Part shown: positions 9,855 to 20,170 of the stretch, in pieces
How the letters are laid out: each line of letters opens with the position of its first letter
How positions within the stretch are numbered: the first letter of the stretch is position 1
From: Tremella fuciformis
Taxonomy: Eukaryota > Basidiomycota > Tremellomycetes > Tremellales > Tremellaceae
Direction of reading: 5' to 3'
NCBI GenBank assembly: GCA_032768795.1
Contig: CP136492.1
Location: 682,001-746,000 of the forward strand
DNA length: 64,000 nt
Made by a program: the position numbers and the translations under genes
The notes under the pieces: generated by a model
The model's database searches: none
The model's input: the letters and a program-made list of their open reading frames with translations, nothing else
Told to the model about the DNA's origin: nothing

Positions 9855-12487
9855 GACGGAGATCACCGAGAGTCTGTGTACAGTAGAGCATGCCTTGTCT
9901 TTGCATTGCATTCCAGGATTGGTGCACGCACGTCTGCCCTGTCAATCAGCGTCATACTCGTCGTACATAGTCGTGCACAACGACGGAGACAAGCACGCCA
10001 GCCTGACGAAGAATCGGAGATGTCCACCAGATTTCAGGAGAATCTCAAGGGAGAAGAAAGAAAGAGGCTTGGAGGCGCTCGCCAGAATATTCATCGCCGT
10101 GTACTGCGACGCCTTTCAGCCTCTGACACGTACGCGCTTCGACCCGTCCGATTCCATTTAATTAGGAGCAGAGCGGGCGAGCAGCGACATAGGGGGCAGG
10201 TTGGCGGGGTGAGTAACAGGCACTTTTACATCTCAGCGAGGCTTCTGTGGCCCTGCGCCCGTGCGCCTCGGCGCCGAACGGAGCGGTCTTGCGTGTGGAC
10301 GATGCCAAGTTCGCAGCAGTGGCAGAGCGATAGCGACTTGTTCGGACCCAGCTGCTATCTCGCAGTCGGCCGGGAAATGCTGCCGAGCAGGCTGCAGGCG
10401 CGCGCTAAGCAGCGTCCACGATGGGAAGTGAGACACATAGACGGCCGACGATCAGATGACGGTTGGACGCGGGACGTATCTCGTCATTCCTCCATCTCCA
10501 TCTCCGTCCTGTGATTCTTGCCATCTCCTCCCCCCGTCGGCCGCCAAACCGTCCACCCCCACGATCTCCCAGTTTCGCCTGTCGTTCCGATAACCCGCCT
10601 GCCCCGCTCCCCGCAATCGCCACGACGCACCGACGAGCGGCGGTTCCTAATCAGTGCCGTCATCTTCGGGTCCTGATATTGTCGCTCCGAGAATTCCGCT
10701 GGGCTTGCCACGCTGCTCGGTGCTGTCCGTCGGTCTTGTTCCGAAGCAACTGCAGAAGCGCTGGAAGCTGGAATGTCATGACGACCGTGTGGTGTCGTGC
10801 GTGCTACCTCTTGTCCTGCGGTCCTGTGGATCGATCCAGGGCGAAATAAACGCCAGCCAGCAGACAGACAATGTGGGCCATTGACGACCTGCTGCGGGTT
10901 TCGAGCGGGCACATTGCAATACACGGAGCACAAGAAAAAGTTTCGGGAAGGCGTCAGAGCCGAGAGGAGATCGGCCGTTTTCTTTCCTTGTGCCCCTGCA
11001 CGACCCTTCTCAGGGAAGATCCCGGCCCTTCAGGGTCCAAAGAGGTCCTTTTGGGGCAGTTACTCCAGGGCACATGACGAGGGACCAGGGCAGTGAGGGA
11101 AGCAGATTCTGGCCATGAGGGTCTTGCCTGCTCTTCCCCTACGTGGGGCAGGTGGTCCAGCAGCACTGCCTGCTTGCCTCCTGGCGGCAGCGGCAGCGCC
11201 AGAGCTACCACGGAATCGGACAGCGGATTGGCAGCTGCCAGACAGACACCGCCAGACTGACCAGCTAGCTAGCTGGACAAGCTGACCTCTGATGAGATTT
11301 AGACAGTCGTTTGTGCATAGAATCTAGATACTTTCTTCTCTTTCTCCTCTGCGGTGACTGTGGCTCGACTCGATAGAACACACGCTAGACCCCGAGCCAT
11401 CGACGAGCTCTGTCCCTCCAGCAACAACAGACGAGCACTCAAGTTTCGGATTTCCCACTTGCGATTGACGGGGACGTCTCGTGTGTCTCTCGACTGCGTG
11501 GACGACCTGCGGGCGACATACACGGCCCCGGCACATTCTCCCCCTCCCTCCAGGAGCGACGGGAGATTGCTCGAAAGCAAAAGCAAAAGCGACGCCGACG
11601 CAGCAGCAGGCGGACGCAAGAAAAAAAACCTCGCAGAGAGTGCGACGCTCTTTCGTCTCCTTGCAAGTTCTCGAACTCGGTGTCGAGGACAGTTTCGACG
11701 GCGCGACGGGCGACAGGGGCAGAGCAAAACGCTGCTGCTGCGAAGAAGCTTGGCTTTGGATTCACAAAACTCGGCGTCGAGCTGAAACCGTTGGACAATT
11801 GACACATACCTCACTGGACGAACGACGAGGAGAATCAAGGTCTATTCGTCTACCTCTGACACGCGGTGCCTCATCACCCCCTTGCTTCTTTTGATCATCA
11901 TCACCATCATCACTGATAACGGCGCCCCCCACGATCGGTCCCTCGCGGTCGCCCTTGACCGCTCGAGATCTGTGTGTCTGCGCATCACTTGGTCCATCAT
12001 CAACCCATCAATCCATCAGGCGTCGCGGGTCTCGACCATACTAGCTCGCCTCGCTCCCGGACAGTGTGTTCCTTTGAAGGGAGCACTGCCCATCAACCAA
12101 TCCCGCCCGCCCTTTCTCCCCTTTCTCCCCTTCCTTGCCGCCTCGACGCACGCTTGACGCCTGGGACAACGTGCGAGTCCTCGAGCGCAGTGCCTTGACG
12201 CGCGTCACAAAGGCACTCGAGCACTCGAGAGGAGAGCGAGAGCATCCTCATCCTCCGAAAGGCGCACATCTTTTGATCACCGAGTGCCGACGTCACGTAC
12301 ATTCAGGTGCCAAGTCGGTCTATCCCATCGGGGCTGACGGCAAAAGTTTCGTCCTTGATCTCACAGCAGTCAGATTGTCCCGTCGAGCACAGGTGAGCCA
12401 TGGTCCAGCCTCCTTCTCCTTGACTCCTCCACGTCTCTCCCAACCCATCTTCTCCTGCTACCAACCACCGACTCTCTTCTCCACGCC
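9855..12487. other. Gene-free region upstream of the RfeG-like gene
   Basis: About 2.6 kb with no frame that shows family resemblance or plausible splicing; several chance frames of 100-200 codons occur on both strands because the DNA is GC-rich. The right half is pyrimidine-rich on the plus strand, as in long fungal promoters and leaders, and has a short ATC-rich run near 11893-11920. It probably serves as promoter and 5' untranslated region of the gene starting at 12488, possibly with untranslated exons. Confidence 0.45.
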
Positions 12488-15400
12488 ATGAGCGTCCACT
12501 CACCTCCTACCCCGCCTGCCCCTGCTACACCTGCTCCTCGCTGTCACAGCTATACGCTACGCCCAAAGCGGAAGAGGGACAGTGCTCACGCACCGCTAGG
12601 CTCGACGTCCGGCACGGTGACGTCCACACCCACCCTACCCTCCAAGGCTTCGTTTGATCCTCAAACCACTAGCAACCCATCGACCTCGCCGACGACCCCA
12701 TCACATCCTGGCTTTGGCACTTTTACTCCCGGCTACGCCGAGCAGGCGCCTTTTGGCGGCCACCACGGTGGTGCTGTCACTGCCGGCGGTGCTGTCGTTG
12801 TCAACGGACCAGGCGGTGGAGGACAGGGAGGATTGAAGGGAGACGTCTGGTTCACAACTCCGGCCATCAGCTCTCCGCCGTCCCCTTCCACGTAAGTTCC
12901 TTCCAATCCAATCTCTCCCCTCGTGTTAGACCAAGATCTTCCCTCTACTCCTCCCTGCAGACATAGAGAGATCCCTTTCACACCCATTGCCGGTCGCGTA
13001 TTGACATTCCGTAGCATAGGCTCGACAACCGACTCTCAGGCGGGAGGGGAATACCCCCCTCCGTCTGAGAACGAAAACGGCGACTTTTACGGTCGCGCAC
13101 GCTCGGCGTCGCAGCCTCAGACGTCCAACTTTCGACGACAGAACCTGAGCCTGAACATCAACGCCCTTCCGGCTGCCCTCCAGAACGTCCAGTACCAGTC
13201 CCCATCCTCGGTCGCGAGCTCGAGCGCACCCTTCACCGACTCGTTCTCCAATTACCCCTTCGACATCACACAGGATTATTTCCAATTCGCCGAGGCATCG
13301 TTCCCATCAGCAAGCGACGGCGTCGCCGAGCCCCTCCCTCAAACCATCGCCCCGAATGCATACCGTCTACCGGCCTCCCAGCCCGCTTCGCCCATACGTG
13401 GTCTGAACCCGAGCCAACCTTACTTTGTCATTCCGGGCCGACAGAGGGGTGCGACATTCAGCGGTGGCTTCCAGCCGTACCAGTTTGGCGGACCCCTGAT
13501 CCCCGCTGCTCCGATCCAGTCGGTCGTTGCCACCCAACAGCAGCATCCTCCCCCTCCCCCTCCTCCAGCCCAGGCATCAGCCATCCCCGCCCATCTCACG
13601 TTCACCAATATCCAAACACCCGCCCATTCTGCGTCAGCGTCTCCGGTCATCGGTGCTCAGGCATCGACAAACCCTGGTCTCGGAGAACCGGCGAGTATCA
13701 ATGGAGCTGTCGGATTTGATGGGGACAGTGTGATGGAAGATCTCAGCACGCCGATGCCGCTAGCAGTCGCACAGGCCCAGCCGTCGTCAAGCACGAGCGC
13801 ATTGGGCGCCTATGACATGTCAGGGGACATGCACGACAAGCTCAGTCTTCTCGATCGCATCGTCACAAGTGCCCAAGTGGCAAGGACCGCACTCCTGCGA
13901 GGACAGGACATGGAAGTCTCGGCCAATCTGGGTCAGATCAGTAGTCATCTCGAGATTGCCCACGAGCTCGGTGTTGGACCCGCGGCCACGCCTCGAGAAT
14001 CGACAACCGCTCCCAGTTCTCAGGCAGTGTCTCCTGTCGCCTATCAGGCATCTCCTACCGTCTCCACTCTCCACACCACCATCGCCCCGCAACATCTTCA
14101 AAGTCCCATTCAGACCGTGACCGGCTCGGTTGCCAACCCCATGCAGCCGGGCCAAGCCCTCCTCCCTTCGCTACCGGTTGAACCCCATCAGCCGACGACA
14201 GTCATAGTTCAGGCCACCGGCACCCAGTCTATCACGCCAACCCTCCCTTCGGCCGAGTTCATGTCAGCGGCAGGAGGTTCCAGCGCTTCCAGTCTTCCAC
14301 AAGCGCCGCCTTTGGTCCATTCGCACTCCTTCCCCAACGGGCATCAGTTGCCTTCTCAATTACACGGCCTGGCCGCGCCTTCCACACCGGTCGTGCCTTC
14401 GCCATCCTTTACCGCCTCGCTTGGGATCGCCCACGCGCCTCTCATCTCTTCGCCCCTTGCCTCTATGCCTGTCTCCCGCCCACAATCACCGTTGAGGTCT
14501 TATCCCATACCGGAAGAGAACCCCTGGGCAGAATTGGGCGAGAACATGCCGCGCTATCCCTCTGAAATTCCTCGTCGGCCCTCTGGTCCATTGCCAGACG
14601 GTCGACCGGACGGCAGACCGGTCATCAGCCGTACTCGCAGCACATCGGTACACAAGGTGTGGTCCCATCCTCAGATGATCGCCAGCGTCCCGCCCTCGGC
14701 CTGGCACTCGCGACACCCCTCGCCCGAGGCAGACGACGACGACGACGCCGAGTCTGACGAAGAAGGACCCCGGCGTGTCAAAAGGCGGCGGTCGTCTGGT
14801 GGCAACGAGCATCCTGACCCTTCTGCCAACAACGGCCTGGTGCTCTCTGACGATATCCGACTCCAATTAGACGAGATATTCAACCTCTTCCTGCAGCGAG
14901 TGTGCTCCGACCTCGACGTCGTTGACAGCAAGGGCGAGAAGCTTCATCAGGTCTTGATGCCGAAGAAGATGGCGAGACTAGACGAGTCGACCGACTATCG
15001 ACCGTTCAAGTTCCGTATCCAGGCCTTCACAAATGCGTTCCACGATGAATTGATCAAGCGGGGCATCGGCGAGGAGATCTTGAGCATCAAAAAGGTCAAG
15101 ACGTACCTGTGGCGACAAGACTTGATCTCGAGATTCAACTCGGACGGCAAGAAAGCCAAGTCCAAGGGGAATCACATCTGGAATGTGGATGCCAAGAAGC
15201 TGCCCAATGGCGGATGGACGTTCAGGCCTTTCCAGCGTCGCATTATCGGCCAGCCCAACTCTTTCGCGTAAGTCTCGTGGCTGAAGATGAGTCAACATTC
15301 GCTGATTCATAGCGTTGTCGGCCAAGAATTCCTCTGGGAGCCTCGTGTATGGGATCCTCAAGCCGCGTCAGAGACCCTTCGGCCTGTCTTCTCTTCGCCG

Positions 15401-15974
15401 CCCGGCTCGCTGCCCCCTTGGCTCAAATGGGATGAAGGCAACCGACTTGTTGGCGTCCCCGAGCAGCCGTCGCAGCCGTTCGAGATCAACGTCCATGTCG
15501 ACTTTGTGGATGGCAGCGGATCGCCAGCCACTATCGACGCCGATTACACCACCCAGGTCGTGCCTGCAATGCTGTCCATGCAAGATCCGGCCGCCGTTGC
15601 CGCTGCTGGTTTGTATGGAAGTACCTACGCCCCCGCTTGGGCAGCAGCCACCGCCGCGGCTGTCGCCCAGGCCGGCGAGTACGAGGACGCTGTTCCCATG
15701 CCTCCTCAGCAGATGTGAGCGGCCCTGTGAAGCGCCAATCTTGATGTAGCTGACAGGCAGGCTCCCCTATGCCATCCCGCCCAACATGGCACCTGGACTA
15801 CACGCCGGGGCACCACTCATGGTGGCCCCTCACGCCGTGCCCGTACCGCATCCCCAATCCATCGCCCCTCTTCCCGCCCATGCCGGCCATGGCGCCATCC
15901 CCGTCCCCCCTCAGGCGCAGCATCCGGCCCAACACCCTAACGGCCTCGCCTATCACGCATACCCCGCACAATGA
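12488..15974 (+). CDS. Large putative transcriptional regulator, RfeG-like
   Basis: Four exons (12488-12891, 12961-15267, 15313-15714, 15761-15974) give a 1,108-residue protein. About the first 750 residues are Pro/Ser/Gln/Ala-rich and disordered, as in transcription regulators, with an acidic run of five Asp followed by the basic RRVKRRRSS, a candidate nuclear signal. A conserved block follows: LDEIFNLFLQRVCSDL, MPKKMARLDES, FKFRIQAFTNAF, YLWRQDLISRFN and GNHIWNVDAKK. After the second intron comes VWDPQAASE and a segment of the form LPPWLKWDEGNRLVGVP, which resembles the putative-Ig (He_PIG) fold. From memory this block matches fungal proteins annotated as transcription factor RfeG; I could not verify it. 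The C-terminus is Ala/Pro/His-rich. Confidence 0.75.
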
Positions 15975-16794
15975 TCACCCAATCCTCCTTGGACACCATC
16001 GGCTCTGCGAGTCGACATACCACGCAATTGTACAGATAGACGAAGGAAGGAGAAGAAGAGAGAATAGAACAAAAGAAGTCGGCCTCCGTCCCCCTGCTAC
16101 CTCGCACGAGATACCCATCACGTCTTTTTACCCGGTTGCCCCTCCACCAGTGGAGCGCGCAACCACTTCTCTAGGGTTTTTGGTAGTGCCGAAGCGGCGC
16201 AGCGGGCGGGCAGGCAGGCGAACGCCGACAATCATCCACACCATCCTCATCGTCATCGCCAACATCGAAAAAAGAAGATACATCTGTGGTGGAGAGAAGC
16301 AGATGGTCGTTTTGTAGATATCGTATGCCCAGCTCGCCGTGCGAGTCCATGCCACGATGTGCAGTCATATCATCAGACCTACTCACAGCTCCGTATACTG
16401 ACGCTGGTCGTGGTGTACGTTACACATGTATCTTCGGCACCGTGTCCGGGCAGACACGGCCGCGGCGAGAGCGCTTCATACGATCGGCCACTCGTCGCGT
16501 CGCGCGCGGGAGACTGGCTGGACACGAGACGGATTCATCGTCTACAATGCGCGGTCGTTTTGGGTATAGATGAGGTATAACGTATTATTACTCTGTGTGA
16601 GACGGAGGGAGATATATGACAAGGGTAAATAGGCAAGGACGGATACTGGAGGTGGTCTAGGGACCATGGTGACAGGACATGTGGAGGAAAAAAGAAGTCT
16701 TTGCGGCCCAACCGGGATTTCTGCGGGGTCAGCTACGACGCATCCTAGGGGTAGCAGACCCACCATAACAATGCAATCACAACCCTGCAATTTG
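15975..16794. other. Convergent intergenic region
   Basis: This 820-base gap lies between the 3' ends of the RfeG-like gene and the casein kinase gene. It begins with a purine-rich tract (about 16035-16080) typical of a 3' untranslated region. No coding region is supported. Confidence 0.45.
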
Positions 16795-18693
16795 CTATCT
16801 GCAGCATCCGCAGCTGATGAGCGACATGAAGCCTCCCTGCTTCTTTGGTGTATAGTCCCCCTCGCCGTGTTGCTGGTGCGAGTTGACCACTGTTGTGGTG
16901 CCACCTCTGCCGTTGACGTTTAATTGCGGCATCGGCTGTAGGCCCTGTTGACTCTGGATCGGCATGTTGGACGGGTCGTAGTTGCCATGCGGCGAAAGAC
17001 CGTCCCGGTCGAGGGCGTTGTTGGTGGATGCGAACGGGTGGCTCGTGGTGTTTTGGGCAGATTGGCGACGGGAGTTGGGAAGTGGGGACGGCGCAGAGAC
17101 GCCGACGATGGCCTGGTTGGAGGCGTTGGGCAGTGCAGAACCAGACTTTCTGGGTTTCCTGTCAGATCAGAATTGGGATGCAAAGATGCAAAAACGCACA
17201 GAGGTGTCGAGCTGCCGGGTCCACCATTCCGCACCCGTTCCGCTCGATCTCCTCGGTACTCCTTCTCCGCTCGTCGCGTCGGCTGGCGAGCCACCTCTGC
17301 GTTCTGTGCCGAGGTCTGCGATGTGAGCATGGTTCTGACATGTCTGCAAATGAGACTGACCGAGCTTGCCTCCCATCCCTTGCCGCCGTTGAGCAGCATC
17401 CAGTCGTACACCTCGTCATCATCCTCCCCGGCATTCTTTAGTGCTGTCGAGAAGAGCTCGCGCAGGAAGTCGTAGTCGGGCGTTTCGTCAAAGGTGAGTT
17501 TGCGGACGTAGTTGAGGTAGATCGCGAATTCCTCTGCAAGCTGTCAGCTGCAAAGTCAATGAGCGAGGATCCGTCTCTTACGAGGATAGCCTTCTACCAG
17601 TTCAGGGATTGGCGTTGTCTGCTTCTTCTCGCCGATCTTCTCATACTTCTGCTTGTTCGTCGCTGCCTTCAATCCTTGCCACGGTAGGCCTCCGCGGAGG
17701 AAGTAGAAGAAAACGTGACCCAAAGCCTCTAGATCGTCTCGTCGTGACTGTTCTCGTCCCAGGTGAGTGTTGATCGACATGTATCGCGCCGTCCCGCTCA
17801 AACTCTTTCGTTCCCGGTAAGGAATGTGCTGTTTTCTATACCATCAGCTTCCGTCATAAGCCCGGGCAAATATAGCTGACGTCTTCGGATCTCTGTACTG
17901 CTTGGCCATACCAAAGTCCACCACGTGTATGACATTCGCCGTCTTTGTGTGCGGACGGCCGATGAGGAAGTTGTCAGGTTTGATGTCTCGATAGATGAGG
18001 TTCTTCTCGTGGATGGTCTGTACTCGTGAAAGCTGAGCGATGAGCAGTGTCCCATTGTGCCATACAACCAGACGGACCATTTGCTTGGCGGTCATGCAGC
18101 AAGTCTTGACGGTGAACTTCCGTCCACACATGTCAAAGAGGTCTTCGAGAGAGGGTCCCAACAAGTCTATCACAAGGATGTTGTGCAGTCCCTCCTGTCC
18201 AAAGTAGTACACTTGTGGAATCCCCACTATAATATCAGCTTGAGACGCATCCAGGGACATTTGACCCACCACATCCGCTAAGAATCTTGTACGACCTGTA
18301 CTCATCCCGCAATTGTGGTGCATCCGACTTCCGCGGTTCCTGTTGGAGGGTGAGCTACTGTCGTTCTGCACATGATCATACTGACGAATTTGATGGCTAC
18401 AGTCTGCGAGTTGAGCAGATTGGTGCCTGCTGCATCAGCAGATGCCTGTCACACACAAGAGCCGACGGCGCCAAGCATGACCAGTCCACGAGGTATGCTA
18501 AGATGCTGCCTTGTGTGGCAGGGCATGTGTAGAGGTGCCACAACTTACCCTCGAATATGACACCAAACGAGCCCTCTCCAATCTTCTTCCCGACCTTGTA
18601 GTGCACGCCTACAATGTTGCTCGAGCTCGAGTGGCCGCCGGAAGAGAGGTGAGCTCCGGGGTTGGAGGTGGAGATGACATGGGTGGTCGCCAT
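16795..18693 (-). CDS. Casein kinase I, membrane-associated type (Yck/Cki1-like)
   Basis: This is a multi-exon Ser/Thr kinase gene. Exon 1 encodes a Ser-rich start, then the glycine loop [15 protein letters not shown]. The ATP-binding lysine lies in NSQTVAIKF, followed by [18 protein letters not shown]. Later come [16 protein letters not shown], the catalytic loop [26 protein letters not shown], the CK1 signature [17 protein letters not shown] and [18 protein letters not shown]. The C-terminal tail is Gln/Asn-rich and ends ISCGCCR at 16798, a cluster of cysteines at the very end, as in yeast Yck1/2 where it is palmitoylated for plasma-membrane attachment. In the family these kinases act in glucose sensing, endocytosis and morphogenesis. 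It is divergent from LSM8. Confidence 0.92.
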
Positions 18694-19398
18694 ATTGCTG
18701 GGCGGGGCGAGGTTCGTGTGTGCCTATTGTCGGGCTTAAAGAAGTAGGATATGCACCGCTGGAAGCGAGAAGGGGTAGGTGAGAGTGAGGTGGACGATAA
18801 GGATACGGGTGGTGGTCGAAAGGGGCTTGTGAGCTTTGTGCTTTTTCGGCCAGCTGGTTGCTTTGGGCTTTGGGCTCGAGGCAGCAGGTCGGACGCCCCT
18901 CCCTTTTAGGCGTGCGAGTCGTGATCGGCCCTCTGACCCCGGATGTCGTCGAATGAAAGAGTGTGGGCTGGGTCGGGTCAGGCGCTGAGCGAGGCAGAGC
19001 AGGGTCGTTATGCCAGAGGGAGGTTAAGAGAGAGAAAATCAAGAGAGGAGAGAGTGGTTGGATGGACTGAGAAGAAGAGAGAGGAGGAAGGAGCGCGAAG
19101 TCAGGGTAACTTCCACCCACCACCCAGGAGGCTGCACAGCGAGCTGACTACGTCTTTTACGTAACTTCTTGACAAGCTCTAACGGCGATGGCCGCTGTTG
19201 CATGCATCTCTGCTCTGTTGCACTTCTCGTATTGCTTCGTCGTGTCCTGGACATCACCAACATACACTCGCTCAGCTGGACCGCCGACAGGGTCCGACAC
19301 GCACGAGACCCATACCTTCCCGCGCTGGCCCGCTGTTCAGCTCCCGAACCTAGGGCGTAGGTCATACACGGGCTGCCCCTCGCGGGGAAGGAGCGGCC
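18694..19398. promoter_or_regulatory. Divergent promoter region, casein kinase I and LSM8
   Basis: This 705-base gap separates two divergent start codons. The left part is purine-rich on the plus strand (pyrimidine-rich for the kinase gene). No specific binding site was recognised. Confidence 0.4.
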
Positions 19399-19881
19399 AT
19401 GTCGGCGGTCGAGGGGTACGTGGACCGTGAGTTGCGCTTTCGCCTAGAAGAGATGGAGGCTGAAGAAAGAGACACCGTTCAGGTTATCCTATACGACGGC
19501 CGCGTGATCGTTGTGAGTCTATCTCTTGGTCCCTCTCGAGCTATGGCCTCGTGAAAGTAGCAAGCAAGCAGGAGCGAAGGGTCGCTAAGAGAACAGGGCA
19601 AACTGCGCGGGTTCGACGTCCGGACGAACCTCATCCTGTCCGACTGTGTCGAGCGCGAGTACAGTCACGAAGGCGTGGAGATGGTCCCGCTCGGCCTGTA
19701 CATGATCAAAGGGGACAATGTGTGAGTCTGCTCGTCTGTTGGAGGCAGCCAGGCGTGTCAGAGTCGAGGGCAAGGGTCACTGACGGGCAGCGCACTGATA
19801 GGCGAGGTGGACGAGGATAAAGACGGCCAAATAGATTATACCGAGATCAAGGCGGATCCATTAGGCGAGATCAGACATTAG
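19399..19881 (+). CDS. LSM8: U6 snRNA-associated Sm-like protein LSm8
   Basis: This is a subunit of the nuclear LSm2-8 ring that binds the 3' end of U6 snRNA in pre-mRNA splicing. Exons are 19399-19512, 19597-19721 and 19791-19881 (109 residues). Visible motifs are MSAVEGYVD, VQVILYDGRVIV joined to GKLRGFD (Sm1), and EMVPLGLYMIKGDNV joined to ALIGEVDE (Sm2), ending GEIRH. Both introns restore conserved motifs in phase. Compared with the usual protein of about 96 residues there are 13 extra residues between YVD and DTVQV; that stretch starts with a perfect GTGAGT donor and may itself be a 39-nt intron (19427-19465), which would give 96 residues. It converges with YSH1. Confidence 0.92.
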
Positions 19882-20170
19882 TGGGAGCAGGTCAAAAGCA
19901 GCATCGTGAGAAGAGGCGGGGATGGGATTGTTTGGATCAGGATCTGGGTCGGCGCAGACATTCGTCAATGGTATACCAGGCATTGCATGTATTCCTCTTC
20001 TTCTTTGCAGACTACCTCTTGACAAGCTGTCGAATACGTGGTGTTCGCCAACGCCACCGTTTATGATGCCTCGGTCTCGCACTCCCGGCCTGCTGCAAAT
20101 GCTCAATGCTATGCATGCCAAGTGCCGGGTATCCAGTGCAGGGTATATCTCCTCCATCCTCCTCCCCCTT

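Noticed and set aside
11299..11838. Overlapping frames on both strands upstream of the RfeG-like gene
   Set aside because: Neither strand shows homology-like patterns. The sequence looks like a pyrimidine-rich promoter or leader.
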